From NCBI RefSeq assembly GCF_000368685.1, contig NZ_KB849628.1:1229523-1293522 (forward strand): a stretch of 64,000 nucleotides of DNA, read 5' to 3'. The DNA comes from Acinetobacter baylyi DSM 14961 = CIP 107474 (lineage in GTDB: Bacteria > Pseudomonadota > Gammaproteobacteria > Pseudomonadales > Moraxellaceae). Below are positions 47,482 to 56,410 of the stretch, in pieces. Made by a program: the position numbers and the translations under genes. The notes beneath the pieces were generated by a model, which was given only the letters and a program-made list of their open reading frames with translations, did not search any database and was not told where the DNA came from. How positions within the stretch are numbered: position 1 is the stretch's first letter; each line of letters begins with the position of its first letter.

Positions 47482-48264
47482 ATGCAACTACTGACCCCAA
47501 AACAGCGCAAGGATGCCTCCAAATTGATCCAGCATGGTCAAAAAATTGCTGCGGTCAAATATATTAGGGACCATACACAATGCTCCTTGCAGCATGCAAA
47601 AATGCTGGCAGATCAAATCGAGCAGCAGCCTGAGATTTTACCCTCTATGCCATCTGGCACCACACCCGATATTGCTTCAATCTCTCGACTTAATGACACT
47701 CAACTGGATAAACTGCTTAAACTCATTGAAAACGGCGAAAAGATTAAAGCCATCAAATATCTGGTTGATCACGGTGGTTATTCCTTGCAAGACGCCAAGC
47801 AAGCGGTGGATATGATCGAACAGGATTCAGATCATATCGACTTATGGTTGGAAGCAGATCTCACCTCACCGTCGTCATCTCTGGAGTATCAAAGAGTACG
47901 GATCGACTATGGCAAACGCATGATGTACGTTATTAATGCAAATGGCCAGCAAGAGCAGATTGATGAACATCATCCTCAGTGGGATCAGATCATGCAGCAG
48001 TTTTATAGTCGAACCTATCCAACTCTAGAGGCATGTTTTATTGACCTGATCAAGCGTCGAGATGAAGTACAAGATTCACCTGCTTTGCCTTTACCTATAT
48101 CAAACAATAGCAGTGGTCACCCGAATACATTTACACCCCGACCTACCATGCCCTCACAGATGCATGGCATTGAAGATCAGACCCAAAAAAGAGATTTTTC
48201 TAAATTTATTTTACTGTTTTGCATTGGGCTGGTGATGATTGCAATTCTTTTCTGGATGACCTGA
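47482..48264 (+). CDS. Membrane-anchored protein with two L7/L12-like helical motifs (260 aa)
   Basis: Two related segments, residues ~15-47 (GQKIAAVKYIRDHTQCSLQH...) and ~80-112 (GEKIKAIKYLVDHGGYSLQD...). Each has the pattern GxKIxAhKYhxDHxxxSLQxAKxhhDxIE, like the C-terminal domain helices of ribosomal protein L7/L12 (KIxVIKxVRxxTGLGLKEAKxLV). The central part (~125-200) is acidic and unrecognised, followed by a Pro/Ser-rich linker. A C-terminal membrane helix (~239-258, FILLFCIGLVMIAILFWM) would anchor it by the tail. It has no signal peptide. Function unknown; a ribosome-factor or protein-protein interaction role is speculation. Confidence 0.6.
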   Translation: MQLLTPKQRKDASKLIQHGQKIAAVKYIRDHTQCSLQHAKMLADQIEQQPEILPSMPSGTTPDIASISRLNDTQLDKLLKLIENGEKIKAIKYLVDHGGYSLQDAKQAVDMIEQDSDHIDLWLEADLTSPSSSLEYQRVRIDYGKRMMYVINANGQQEQIDEHHPQWDQIMQQFYSRTYPTLEACFIDLIKRRDEVQDSPALPLPISNNSSGHPNTFTPRPTMPSQMHGIEDQTQKRDFSKFILLFCIGLVMIAILFWMT

Positions 48265-48282
48265 TGGCGTAAATCCTTATCA

Positions 48283-49305
48283 TTAAATTAACTCAATAAT
48301 ATCAATGGTCGGCGGCACACGAAACCGAAATGGAATACCGACCATGCCTGTGCCCACAGTCACAAAAACATCTGCATGCTCATGCTCATAAAAGCCTTTT
48401 TTATGTCCCAGAATAGATACTTTTTTCATGATATAACTGGTGACCCACGGCAATTCAATCTGCCCACCATGAGTATGCCCAGAAAGCATCAAGGGCCGAC
48501 TCGGTAAATCTGGCACCATATCGACAGTATCTGGATTATGCGACAAAATCAGCCAAGGTTTGTCTTGTGGTAACTCTGGCATAAAACGCATATCTGTTTT
48601 ACCTGCCCACAAGTCGCCAATTCCAATCAGACGGAACTCATCAAACTCAACTATTTTACCTTCGATATCCATGACCTGATTGGCCTCCAGTGCATCCTTC
48701 AATAATCTCTGAATCGGAGGGCCTGGATATTGCTCATCATGATTACCTGGGACCGAATAAACAGGGGCCTGTATTTTTCGTAGCATTTCCAGTTCTTGAA
48801 CCAAGGTATTTTCAGGTTCATAGGTCCAGTCACCCGCAACCACCACAATATCTGGCTGTACCTGATTAAGCTTCTCTACAATGATGCTTAACTGGCGTTC
48901 ATGCCCAGAAAATAGTCCAATATGCAAATCTGCAATGAGCGCGACCTTAACAGGTTTTACAAAGGGTTGAGCTGGATTCAGTCGATACTGATGATGACGC
49001 ACATGGACCATATGGGGCTCAATAAAACGAGCATAAATCAGTAACACACTGAGTAAAAAAATAAATACGGCCTGATGAATGGAATAATATTCTGTCCAGC
49101 CTGCATAAATACTAAAAATCGCCAATGGATAAAGTAGATAAGACAAATAAAATACGAGCAAATGTACAAATGCTTTAAATGGATGTATGGTTTCGGTACG
49201 GGATTGGCTCAGCCAAGCTTGTGCAATCGCCCAAAGCGCTAAAAGCACAAAACTTAAATAGAAGTAAAAAATAATTGAATTAAAATTCCACATACCAGCT
49301 CTCAA
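48283..49305 (-). CDS. Membrane-anchored metallophosphoesterase (YaeI-like)
   Basis: A 340-residue protein with several N-terminal membrane helices (~8-100) and a calcineurin-like phosphoesterase domain (~120-340). Metal ligands are in order: ADLHIG, VVAGDWTYEP, VPGNHDEQ, LSHNPDT and LSGHTHGGQIELPW. It may hydrolyse a phosphoester or a pyrophosphate on the cytoplasmic or periplasmic face. Related proteins include YaeI (UDP-diacylglucosamine-like) and others; the substrate is unknown. Confidence 0.87.
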   Translation of the reverse strand: MRAGMWNFNSIIFYFYLSFVLLALWAIAQAWLSQSRTETIHPFKAFVHLLVFYLSYLLYPLAIFSIYAGWTEYYSIHQAVFIFLLSVLLIYARFIEPHMVHVRHHQYRLNPAQPFVKPVKVALIADLHIGLFSGHERQLSIIVEKLNQVQPDIVVVAGDWTYEPENTLVQELEMLRKIQAPVYSVPGNHDEQYPGPPIQRLLKDALEANQVMDIEGKIVEFDEFRLIGIGDLWAGKTDMRFMPELPQDKPWLILSHNPDTVDMVPDLPSRPLMLSGHTHGGQIELPWVTSYIMKKVSILGHKKGFYEHEHADVFVTVGTGMVGIPFRFRVPPTIDIIELI

Positions 49306-49402
49306 GGAAATACATTCGTAACAATCGACTACAGCATTTCATTTATTTATCTTTAGATGTATACGAATTATACTCTAGCCCCTCTTATTGTCTGAGTACA
49401 TT

Positions 49403-51034
49403 ATGGCGAAAACATCCACTATCTTCTCACAACATCGCAAATCTATGACAAAACAACACGCAATAAGACATTGTATGCTGACATTGAGTCTAGTCACCGT
49501 GGTGGGAATCAATGGATGCAGTACCCTTCCAAAACATGGTCCAGAAGTAACTCAATATGCGTATGATATTGATACATCACAGACCTCACTCGCACAAATC
49601 ATTACGCCATTAAAACAACAAAATCTAGGCTTAACTGGATACCATATGCTGTATGAACCCCTTGAAGCGCTGGCTGCTCGCCTCAGATTAATCGATAAGG
49701 CAGAAAAAACCCTCGATCTACAATATTACATCTGGGATAACGATAAAATTGGCGCGTTAGCATTACATGCCCTGATCCGTGCCGCAGATCGTGGGGTAAA
49801 AGTCCGTCTCTTGATCGATGACAACAACGCCAAACAGATCGAAGGTGTCTTACTCGCCTTGTCCCAGCATCAGAATATTGAAGTCAAACTGTTTAATCCT
49901 TATCGCTTCCGTAAATACCGTGCAATGGACATGATTCTGGATTTAAAACGTATCAATCGGCGTATGCATAACAAAAGCTTTATTGCAGACAATCAGGTTG
50001 CGCTCATTGGCGGGCGCAACATGACCAATCAGTACTACAATGTTAGTGATAATTATCAGTTTTCAGACGTTGATGTTTTACTGGTTGGGGCTGCTGTCGA
50101 TGATATCGTCAAATCATTTGATGACTACTGGAACGATGAATATGCCTATTCGGTTCAAAACATCGTCAACCCCGAACAGCATCGCTTACGTTATCAAAGT
50201 CTAAAGCAACAGCTTGATGATTATTATCAGGAAGTGACCGTACAAAATTATCTGGATCTGACCACACGCTCACATGCTTTTGATCAATGGCTCAATAACA
50301 ATATCCAGCTTGATTGGGTCAAAGCGACAGTGGTCAAAGACGCTCCCGATAAAATTCGTGCCAAAGCCAACAAAGAACAACATCTCAATTTTCAGCTCAT
50401 CAAACATCTTGAAAAGCCAGAAGATAACGTCGATCTCATCTCTGCCTATTTTGTTCCAGAAAAACAGGGGGCCAAACATTTGAGTGATATGGCACAGGAT
50501 GGCATTAAAGTACGTGTTCTGACCAACTCCTTTAAAGCCAACGATGTCCCTGTGGTCCATGCGTTTTATGCCAAATATCGTCAGGAACTTCTGGAAAATG
50601 GCGTGCAACTTTATGAGTTTTTACCCACACTTGAAAAAGAAGAACTGGACAAATATACCGATGAACTGGTTAAAAAAGCCAAGGTCAGTATTAAAGGGCT
50701 TAGCCGCTCTAGTTTACATGCCAAGATGATGGCATTAGATCAGAAACAAGTGTTTATTGGATCCTTTAACTTTGACCCACGTTCGGCCTATCTCAATACC
50801 GAAATAGGCGTCATCCTGAATAGTCCACCATTAGCGATGGCCGTACATCAGACGATGGATCAACAACTGACCCACTATGCTTATAAATTGGTACTAGATG
50901 CCAATCACAAAATTAATTGGTATCGGCAGACATCCACTGGTACCAAAATCTATACCAAAGAACCCCGCATGAAATGGTGGCAAAAAGCTGGAATTAAGTT
51001 GATTTCATGGCTGCCTATTGAAGGTTTCATGTAA
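49403..51034 (+). CDS. Phospholipase D family protein (cardiolipin synthase-like lipoprotein)
   Basis: A PLD-superfamily protein of about 543 residues. Two HKD motifs are present: HNKSFIADNQVALIGGRN and HAKMMALDQKQVFIGSFNFD. A signal of the lipoprotein type precedes Cys (TVVGINGCSTLPKHG), so it is probably membrane-anchored on the periplasmic side. The frame opens at TTG 49388; ATG 49403 or ATG 49445 may be the true start, the latter giving a compact signal peptide. It resembles ClsC/YmdC-type phospholipid synthases. Confidence 0.87.
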   Translation: MAKTSTIFSQHRKSMTKQHAIRHCMLTLSLVTVVGINGCSTLPKHGPEVTQYAYDIDTSQTSLAQIITPLKQQNLGLTGYHMLYEPLEALAARLRLIDKAEKTLDLQYYIWDNDKIGALALHALIRAADRGVKVRLLIDDNNAKQIEGVLLALSQHQNIEVKLFNPYRFRKYRAMDMILDLKRINRRMHNKSFIADNQVALIGGRNMTNQYYNVSDNYQFSDVDVLLVGAAVDDIVKSFDDYWNDEYAYSVQNIVNPEQHRLRYQSLKQQLDDYYQEVTVQNYLDLTTRSHAFDQWLNNNIQLDWVKATVVKDAPDKIRAKANKEQHLNFQLIKHLEKPEDNVDLISAYFVPEKQGAKHLSDMAQDGIKVRVLTNSFKANDVPVVHAFYAKYRQELLENGVQLYEFLPTLEKEELDKYTDELVKKAKVSIKGLSRSSLHAKMMALDQKQVFIGSFNFDPRSAYLNTEIGVILNSPPLAMAVHQTMDQQLTHYAYKLVLDANHKINWYRQTSTGTKIYTKEPRMKWWQKAGIKLISWLPIEGFM

Positions 51035-51842
51035 TATTTTTCGATTTTACTGTCAGTTGATGTAGTTTAAGTAATCCTTGTTGCATTTTTTCCTGTACTT
51101 CAGCCGTCAGTGTTTGAGTGGTGTGCCCTTCAACTGAAATTGGGGCTAAAGCCATCAAATGTGCAGTGACCTTCGGCATTTCCAATACATTTTTAACATG
51201 CTCAACAAAAGAGATATCTCCAATAAACGGCGCGATCATATCGAGTTCTCCTTGTTGATTAACATAACAAATCAAACAGATTTGCACAGGTTTCTGCGCT
51301 TCGATAGCCGCTCCCAGAATACGTCCATGAATTCGCTTGACCGTAGTTCCATCCGTGGTCGTGGCTTCTGGAAAAAATAACACTGGAATATCTTTCTTTA
51401 AAAAAGACGTAATTTGTTCACGGATACGGATCGAATCTCCAGAACCACGCTGAATAAATAAGGTACCACCACCTTTTGCGAGCTTACCCAGTATTGGCCA
51501 TTTTTCTACTTCAGCTTTAGATAAAAAGAATACCCGTGCTCCAGATCCGAGTACGGCAATATCTAACCATGAAATATGATTACTGACCCACAATGCAGGC
51601 TGACGAGGGATATCTCCGTGTACACGAACTTCCAGATTAAATACATGACATAAACGACGACAGAAATACTGAACATAACGTGTATTGGCAGGGTTATTTG
51701 GATGCTTGTAAAGCCCATGCCGATAGACCAGATAGAATCCCTCTCCCACAACCCCCAGACTTAAGGCAAATTTTTTGGCATATAACGAAAATCTAGTCAG
51801 CGGATTTAACGATGAAGTCGAAGCAGAAGTGTGTTCAGTCAT
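51027..51842 (-). CDS. Lysophospholipid acyltransferase (PlsC-like 1-acyl-G3P acyltransferase)
   Basis: About 271 residues from ATG 51842 (MTEHTSASTSSLNP). The HX4D motif is in SNHISWLDIAVLG and the PEGTxx-equivalent in FPEATTTDGTTVKR. Membrane-associated by a hydrophobic N-terminal stretch (~25-45). Its stop overlaps the convergent PLD gene by 8 bp. It adds the second acyl chain in phospholipid synthesis or remodels lysophospholipids; with the acyltransferase at 12310 it is one of two in the window. Confidence 0.88.
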   Translation of the reverse strand: MTEHTSASTSSLNPLTRFSLYAKKFALSLGVVGEGFYLVYRHGLYKHPNNPANTRYVQYFCRRLCHVFNLEVRVHGDIPRQPALWVSNHISWLDIAVLGSGARVFFLSKAEVEKWPILGKLAKGGGTLFIQRGSGDSIRIREQITSFLKKDIPVLFFPEATTTDGTTVKRIHGRILGAAIEAQKPVQICLICYVNQQGELDMIAPFIGDISFVEHVKNVLEMPKVTAHLMALAPISVEGHTTQTLTAEVQEKMQQGLLKLHQLTVKSKNIT

Positions 51843-52008
51843 AAAAATCATCATAGAGATTAGGTGCAATCATTCTATAACGATCAGACCGATCTTGCAT
51901 TGATGATAAAAACCGAACATGACCATAAATAAATTCAATTTTAATTCTTTTTATCAATCAAATATTATTATTTTATCGAAATTAAAGATCAAAAAAAAGG
52001 AGAGCCCA

Positions 52009-52149
52009 ATGAATACTCTTCCACAAGCAAATCACCAGAAGCACTCTCAACATGGTAGTTCGATGATTTTACAAATGATTATTGGCTGGACCATCGTGTA
52101 TGCAGGTGCAATCATTATAACAGCCAAAGCGTTTCATAGCCTGATTTAA
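52009..52149 (+). CDS. Small membrane protein (46 aa) before hflX
   Basis: ATG 52009 follows a strong AAGGAGAG ribosome site. The frame is also open from an upstream ATG (51919), but that would run through the ribosome site. The protein is MNTLPQANHQKH... with one membrane helix (MILQMIIGWTIVYAGAIIIT) and a His-rich head. It lies 83 bp before hflX. No family recognised; a real small gene because of its ribosome site. Confidence 0.65.
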   Translation: MNTLPQANHQKHSQHGSSMILQMIIGWTIVYAGAIIITAKAFHSLI

Positions 52150-52232
52150 GTAGATGCCTAGAATAAGATTCGCTTGAGTAACAGGATTATTCTAGAATAA
52201 TCCTTTTCGCTTAAACGAGAGTTGAATCATCT

Positions 52233-53567
52233 GTGGAATCATTAGATCAAGATCAAGGCAAAGAACGAGTTATTTTGGTCAGTGTGAGTGTCAATATACT
52301 GGATGACCTCGATGCAGAAGAATTTGCATTACTTGCATCTTCCGCAGGTGCAGAACGTTTAGAGCACATCTATGCACAACGTGTAAAACCTGATGCCAAA
52401 TTGTTTATTGGTTCTGGTAAAGCCGAAGAAATTGCAGAGCGTGTAGAAGCACTGGATGCTAGTCTGGTTATTTTTGATCACGCACTTTCCCCCGCTCAAG
52501 AACGAAATCTTGAGAAAATTATGAAATGTCGTGTGATTGACCGAACGGGTCTGATTCTAGACATCTTTGCACAACGTGCTCGTACACATGAAGGTAAACT
52601 GCAAGTCGAACTGGCTCAGCTGAAGCACTTATCCACACGACTAGTACGTGGCTGGTCTGGAGGTTTTGAGCAACAAAAAGGCGGAATTGGCTTACGTGGC
52701 CCAGGTGAAACCCAGCTTGAAACAGATCGCCGCTTGATTCGTATCCGAATGATCCAGCTCAAAGATAAACTGGATAAAGTTCAACAAACACGTTTGCAAG
52801 GTCGTGCGGCGCGTCAAAAAGCTGCCATCCCAACCGTATCACTGGTCGGTTATACCAACGCAGGTAAATCTACCCTGTTTAATCATCTGGCCAATAGCGA
52901 TGTTTATGCTGCCGATCAACTTTTTGCTACTCTCGATCCTACGCTTCGTCGCTTAGATTGGGATGGAATCGGTACCGTCGTATTAGCTGATACTGTAGGT
53001 TTTGTACGTAATTTGCAGCATGATCTAATCGAGTCATTCAAAGCAACTTTAGAAGAAACTCTTGAAGCGACTTTGCTTTTGCATATTATCGACAGCAGTA
53101 GTCCCGACATGCTCGAACAGATTGAAGCTGTTGAAGGCGTACTCAAAGAAATAGGAGCAGACGCACCTGTATTACGGGTATACAACAAAATTGATGTCAG
53201 CGGTGATGAAGCAAAAATTATCTATGCACGTCCGCACGAACCAGAACGTGTTTATGTGTCGGCACACTCGGGTGCAGGAATTGATCTGCTGAAAAAGGCT
53301 GTACAAGAATGTCTAATGGGACAGCGTCAGGCCTTTGATCTGATCTTAAAACCTATACATGGCAAACTGCGTACGCAACTTTATAATCTTAATGTGATTG
53401 ATTCCGAGCATTTTGACGACCAAGGTCAGCTCCATCTACATGTGGTCATGGCCCCACAAAAGCTGGAACAATTGATTCGACAAGCGCATTTATCACTGGA
53501 TGAGATTCTGGGAGAACAAGCACAAGGTTTCAAACGACCACTAGAAGAGTTTGAAATCAAAAGCTAG
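52233..53567 (+). CDS. hflX: Ribosome-associated GTPase HflX
   Basis: A 444-residue protein with GTG start. The N-terminal HflX domain (~14-190) has KLFIGSGKAEEIAERVEAL and the glycine-rich linker GFEQQKGGIGLRGPGETQLE. The G domain has G1 GYTNAGKST (206-214), G3 DTVGF and G4 NKID. It splits stalled 50S/30S ribosomes under stress. hfq is not adjacent in this window, unlike E. coli. Confidence 0.94.
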   Translation: MESLDQDQGKERVILVSVSVNILDDLDAEEFALLASSAGAERLEHIYAQRVKPDAKLFIGSGKAEEIAERVEALDASLVIFDHALSPAQERNLEKIMKCRVIDRTGLILDIFAQRARTHEGKLQVELAQLKHLSTRLVRGWSGGFEQQKGGIGLRGPGETQLETDRRLIRIRMIQLKDKLDKVQQTRLQGRAARQKAAIPTVSLVGYTNAGKSTLFNHLANSDVYAADQLFATLDPTLRRLDWDGIGTVVLADTVGFVRNLQHDLIESFKATLEETLEATLLLHIIDSSSPDMLEQIEAVEGVLKEIGADAPVLRVYNKIDVSGDEAKIIYARPHEPERVYVSAHSGAGIDLLKKAVQECLMGQRQAFDLILKPIHGKLRTQLYNLNVIDSEHFDDQGQLHLHVVMAPQKLEQLIRQAHLSLDEILGEQAQGFKRPLEEFEIKS

Positions 53568-53611
53568 ATCGGTTAAAACTTGATAAATCAAATTTTAATA
53601 AGATTTCATTA

Positions 53612-53983
53612 ATGGATTTGTTTAGACAGATTGACTGGTTTGCCTGGCTTGGCACAATTGCCCTGATTATTTTCTTCCGTGAAGGTTCTGTCTGGATCAT
53701 GGGACATTTTGGGCATCCAGAACTCGGCAATCTGGTGGGTCTGATTAGTTTATTGATTGTACTTCTAATCTGGCGCAAGTTTAAAAAAGTGCCGCCTCGT
53801 CTGGTCGATACCAACAACAAAATCATGAAGGAAAGTGGCTTTGCTTTTTTACCCATCTGTGCTGGTTCACTGATGATGCTCGTACATATGGGCAGTGAAA
53901 TTCCACTTTTCGTTGCTGTACTGGTTGTGAGTACACTGATTCCACTTTGGGTATATGCCAAGATGGCAAAACACTGGTTATAA
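53612..53983 (+). CDS. LrgA/CidA-like small membrane protein (123 aa)
   Basis: A four-helix membrane protein (WLGTIALIIFFREGSVWIMG ... SLLIVLLIWRKFK ... FAFLPICAGSLMMLVHMG ... LFVAVLVVSTLIPLWVYA). Its position directly before an LrgB-type gene (13 bp) makes it the LrgA partner. Sequence resembles CidA/LrgA holin-like proteins, though with a shorter and diverged N-terminus, so the call rests partly on context. Confidence 0.7.
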   Translation: MDLFRQIDWFAWLGTIALIIFFREGSVWIMGHFGHPELGNLVGLISLLIVLLIWRKFKKVPPRLVDTNNKIMKESGFAFLPICAGSLMMLVHMGSEIPLFVAVLVVSTLIPLWVYAKMAKHWL

Positions 53984-53996
53984 GGAGATTTAGACC

Positions 53997-54665
53997 ATGC
54001 TGACCATCATTTATGGTTTCTTCATTACCTTAATTGCCTATTTGTGTGCAAAACCACTCAATAAGCGTATTCCACAAATTCCTGTTCTGGTATTTGGGAT
54101 GTTTATTGTTGTTGCCATTCTTGCATTGGTGGGACTGCCTTACGAACATTACATGACTAGCGTCAATGGTTTATTTAGCCATTTGCTCGGCTATGTGACC
54201 GTTGCATTGGCTATTCCTCTGGCAGCGATGCGTTATGACGATCTTCCATTAAAGTCACTGGTCGGCATTTTATGTTTTGCAAGTTTTAGTGCGGTCGCAC
54301 TACCTGTTGGACTGGCCTATTTGCTGCATATGTCTGAGCCTACTATTTTGGCCTTTATGACCCGTGCAGTCACCACACCGATTGCACTGAATATTGCCAC
54401 ACTTTTACATGCACCACTGACACTGGTTACCCTCATTGTAATTTTATCGGGTGTAATTGGCGCTGCCTTCTCGCCATGGATTTTGAAACATATTCATGAC
54501 GAACGCGCCTCTGGGCTGGCACTGGGTCTTGCTGCGCACGCGATTGGTACCGCTCAAGCTTGGCAACGTGGCCCGATTGCAGGACGCTACGCAGCATTTG
54601 GTATGGCACTCAATGGTGTGTTCACTGCACTCTGGTTACCAACGCTGGTTTTATCATTGCAATAA
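53997..54665 (+). CDS. LrgB family membrane protein
   Basis: A 222-residue protein with about seven membrane helices. The family block FMTRAVTTPIALNIATLLHA and the AHAIGTAQAWQRGPIAGRYA segment (HAIGTA) are diagnostic for LrgB. CidA/LrgB pairs are linked to murein hydrolase export and to pyruvate or other small-molecule transport; which applies here is not known. Probably one transcript with the preceding gene. Confidence 0.9.
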   Translation: MLTIIYGFFITLIAYLCAKPLNKRIPQIPVLVFGMFIVVAILALVGLPYEHYMTSVNGLFSHLLGYVTVALAIPLAAMRYDDLPLKSLVGILCFASFSAVALPVGLAYLLHMSEPTILAFMTRAVTTPIALNIATLLHAPLTLVTLIVILSGVIGAAFSPWILKHIHDERASGLALGLAAHAIGTAQAWQRGPIAGRYAAFGMALNGVFTALWLPTLVLSLQ

Positions 54666-54672
54666 CCAAGCT

Positions 54673-54716
54673 CAACACTCAAAAGTATCATTGTTAAATT
54701 TGGCTTTTGAGTGTTG
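54673..54716. terminator. Long hairpin between LrgB gene and apaH
   Basis: CAACACTCAAAAG (54673-54685) and CTTTTGAGTGTTG (54704-54716) are perfectly complementary over 13 bp with an 18-base loop, between convergent genes. T-runs are weak. Confidence 0.55.
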
Positions 54717-54721
54717 AATAT

Positions 54722-55573
54722 TTAGAAAAATTCGTCTGCCAATGGATTTTGGACACTAAAAGCTTTCTGGTCTTCAAGACGATATGCAATTAAGTTGCGC
54801 CCCCATACACAACCCCCATCTACATTTTGAATGCGTTCATTAATCGTCATGCCTTGCAATGCCGCCCAATGTCCAAAAAAGATCTGATGAGTGTGTGCAG
54901 CAGGACTGTCAAAATCAAACCAAGGTAAAAAGCCTTTTGGCATTGGCTCATTAAGTTCATCTTTAAATGAAAACTCAAGCTGCCCATTGATATCGGTCAA
55001 ACGCATTCTGGTCAAATAATTCGTAATCACACGTAATCGTGTCATTCCCGTCAAATCGTCAGACCAAATCGTGGGTTCTTCACCATACATCTGTAATAAA
55101 AACTCATCAAGCTGGCTTAAATCATCATGTCCGACATAGGCTTCCACTTCACGTGCCAGACGAAATGCCTGTTCAGCCGTCCAGATACATGGAATGCCAG
55201 CGTGGGTAATAATCGTTTGACGATCTGGCAGCAGACACAGCGGTTGCCGGCGCAACCAATCGATTAGCTCATCGCCATCAATCGCATCTATCACCTGTTG
55301 AGTATTGTCTCTGGCTTTTACTTTTTTGTGTCCACGAGCGCAGGCAATTAAGGTTAAATCATGATTACCCAAAACCGTTTCGGCACATCCACGCTCGGCC
55401 AGTTTCTTGACAAAGCGCAGTACACCGACTGAGTTTTCACCACGCGCTACCAAGTCGCCTGCAAACCAGAGTTTGTTTAAATCAGGATCAAACCGAATTT
55501 CTTTCAGCAATGCTTTGAGCGCTTCAAAACATCCCTGAACATCACCAATCACATAGTTGTAGCGTGTGGTCAT
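54722..55573 (-). CDS. apaH: Bis(5'-nucleosyl)-tetraphosphatase, symmetrical (ApaH)
   Basis: A 283-residue metallophosphatase that splits Ap4A into two ADP. Motifs in order: YVIGDVQGCFEAL, WFAGDLVARGENSV, and LGNHDLTLIACARG, followed by ITHAGIPCIWT and IFFGHWAALQG. It follows rsmA by 2 bp, giving the classic pdxA-rsmA-apaH order. Confidence 0.95.
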   Translation of the reverse strand: MTTRYNYVIGDVQGCFEALKALLKEIRFDPDLNKLWFAGDLVARGENSVGVLRFVKKLAERGCAETVLGNHDLTLIACARGHKKVKARDNTQQVIDAIDGDELIDWLRRQPLCLLPDRQTIITHAGIPCIWTAEQAFRLAREVEAYVGHDDLSQLDEFLLQMYGEEPTIWSDDLTGMTRLRVITNYLTRMRLTDINGQLEFSFKDELNEPMPKGFLPWFDFDSPAAHTHQIFFGHWAALQGMTINERIQNVDGGCVWGRNLIAYRLEDQKAFSVQNPLADEFF

Positions 55574-55575
55574 AC

Positions 55576-56388
55576 TTATGGCACCATTTGATCAGACAAT
55601 GCCACAAATTGTGCCAGCGTTAAGGTTTCTGGGCGTGCCATCGGATCGATACCCGCTTTGTCAAAAGCATCGTCTGCAAGCATGCCCTTCAGGCTATTTC
55701 GCAAGGTTTTACGACGCTGCGTAAACACATGCCCGACCAGACGAGACAATGCTTTTTCATCTTTGGCCACAATCGGTTTTTCTTTATACGGCACTAAACG
55801 AAATACCGCACTTGTGACTTTTGGAGGTGGATTAAATGCGCCAGCAGGCACCTCAAATAAAAATGTGGGCTGACAGAAATACTGAATCATGACCGACAAA
55901 CGACCATATTCTTTGGTATTAGGCTCGGCAGTGATACGATCAACCACTTCTTTTTGTAGCATAAAATGCATATCTTTGACTTTGTCGCCAAATTCCAACA
56001 GATGAAACAACAAAGGCGTTGAGATGTTATATGGTAAGTTACCTACCACGCGAAGTGGACTCTCTTGCGTCGCTAACTGGCTAAAATCATATTTAAGCGC
56101 ATCGGCTTCAACAATGGTTAAACGCTCTGGATGCGGTACGCGATCAGGCAAACCTGCCGCCAAGTCGCGGTCAAGTTCGACCACAGTTAGGGCATCACAC
56201 TCACCAATCAAAGGTGAAGTCAGTGCTGCCAGACCAGGTCCGATTTCGACAACATTATCACCTGGGCGCGGATTGACCGAGCGGACGATTTTCGCAATAA
56301 CCCGTTGGTCGTGTAGAAAGTTCTGACCAAAACGTTTCCGAGCTTTATGCCCTTCTTCTTTGGGGTTTAGGGCATTAATTTGATACAT
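55576..56388 (-). CDS. rsmA: 16S rRNA (adenine1518-N6/adenine1519-N6)-dimethyltransferase
   Basis: About 270 residues from ATG 56388 (MYQINALNPKEEGHKARKRF); the longer frame upstream overlaps pdxA and is not used. The SAM-binding motif is VVEIGPGLAALTSPLI and the catalytic motif VVGNLPYNISTPL (NLPY). It dimethylates two adjacent adenines near the 3' end of 16S rRNA. It begins 22 bp after pdxA. Confidence 0.95.
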   Translation of the reverse strand: MYQINALNPKEEGHKARKRFGQNFLHDQRVIAKIVRSVNPRPGDNVVEIGPGLAALTSPLIGECDALTVVELDRDLAAGLPDRVPHPERLTIVEADALKYDFSQLATQESPLRVVGNLPYNISTPLLFHLLEFGDKVKDMHFMLQKEVVDRITAEPNTKEYGRLSVMIQYFCQPTFLFEVPAGAFNPPPKVTSAVFRLVPYKEKPIVAKDEKALSRLVGHVFTQRRKTLRNSLKGMLADDAFDKAGIDPMARPETLTLAQFVALSDQMVP

Positions 56389-56410
56389 AAAGACTTCCAA
56401 CGTAATTCGA

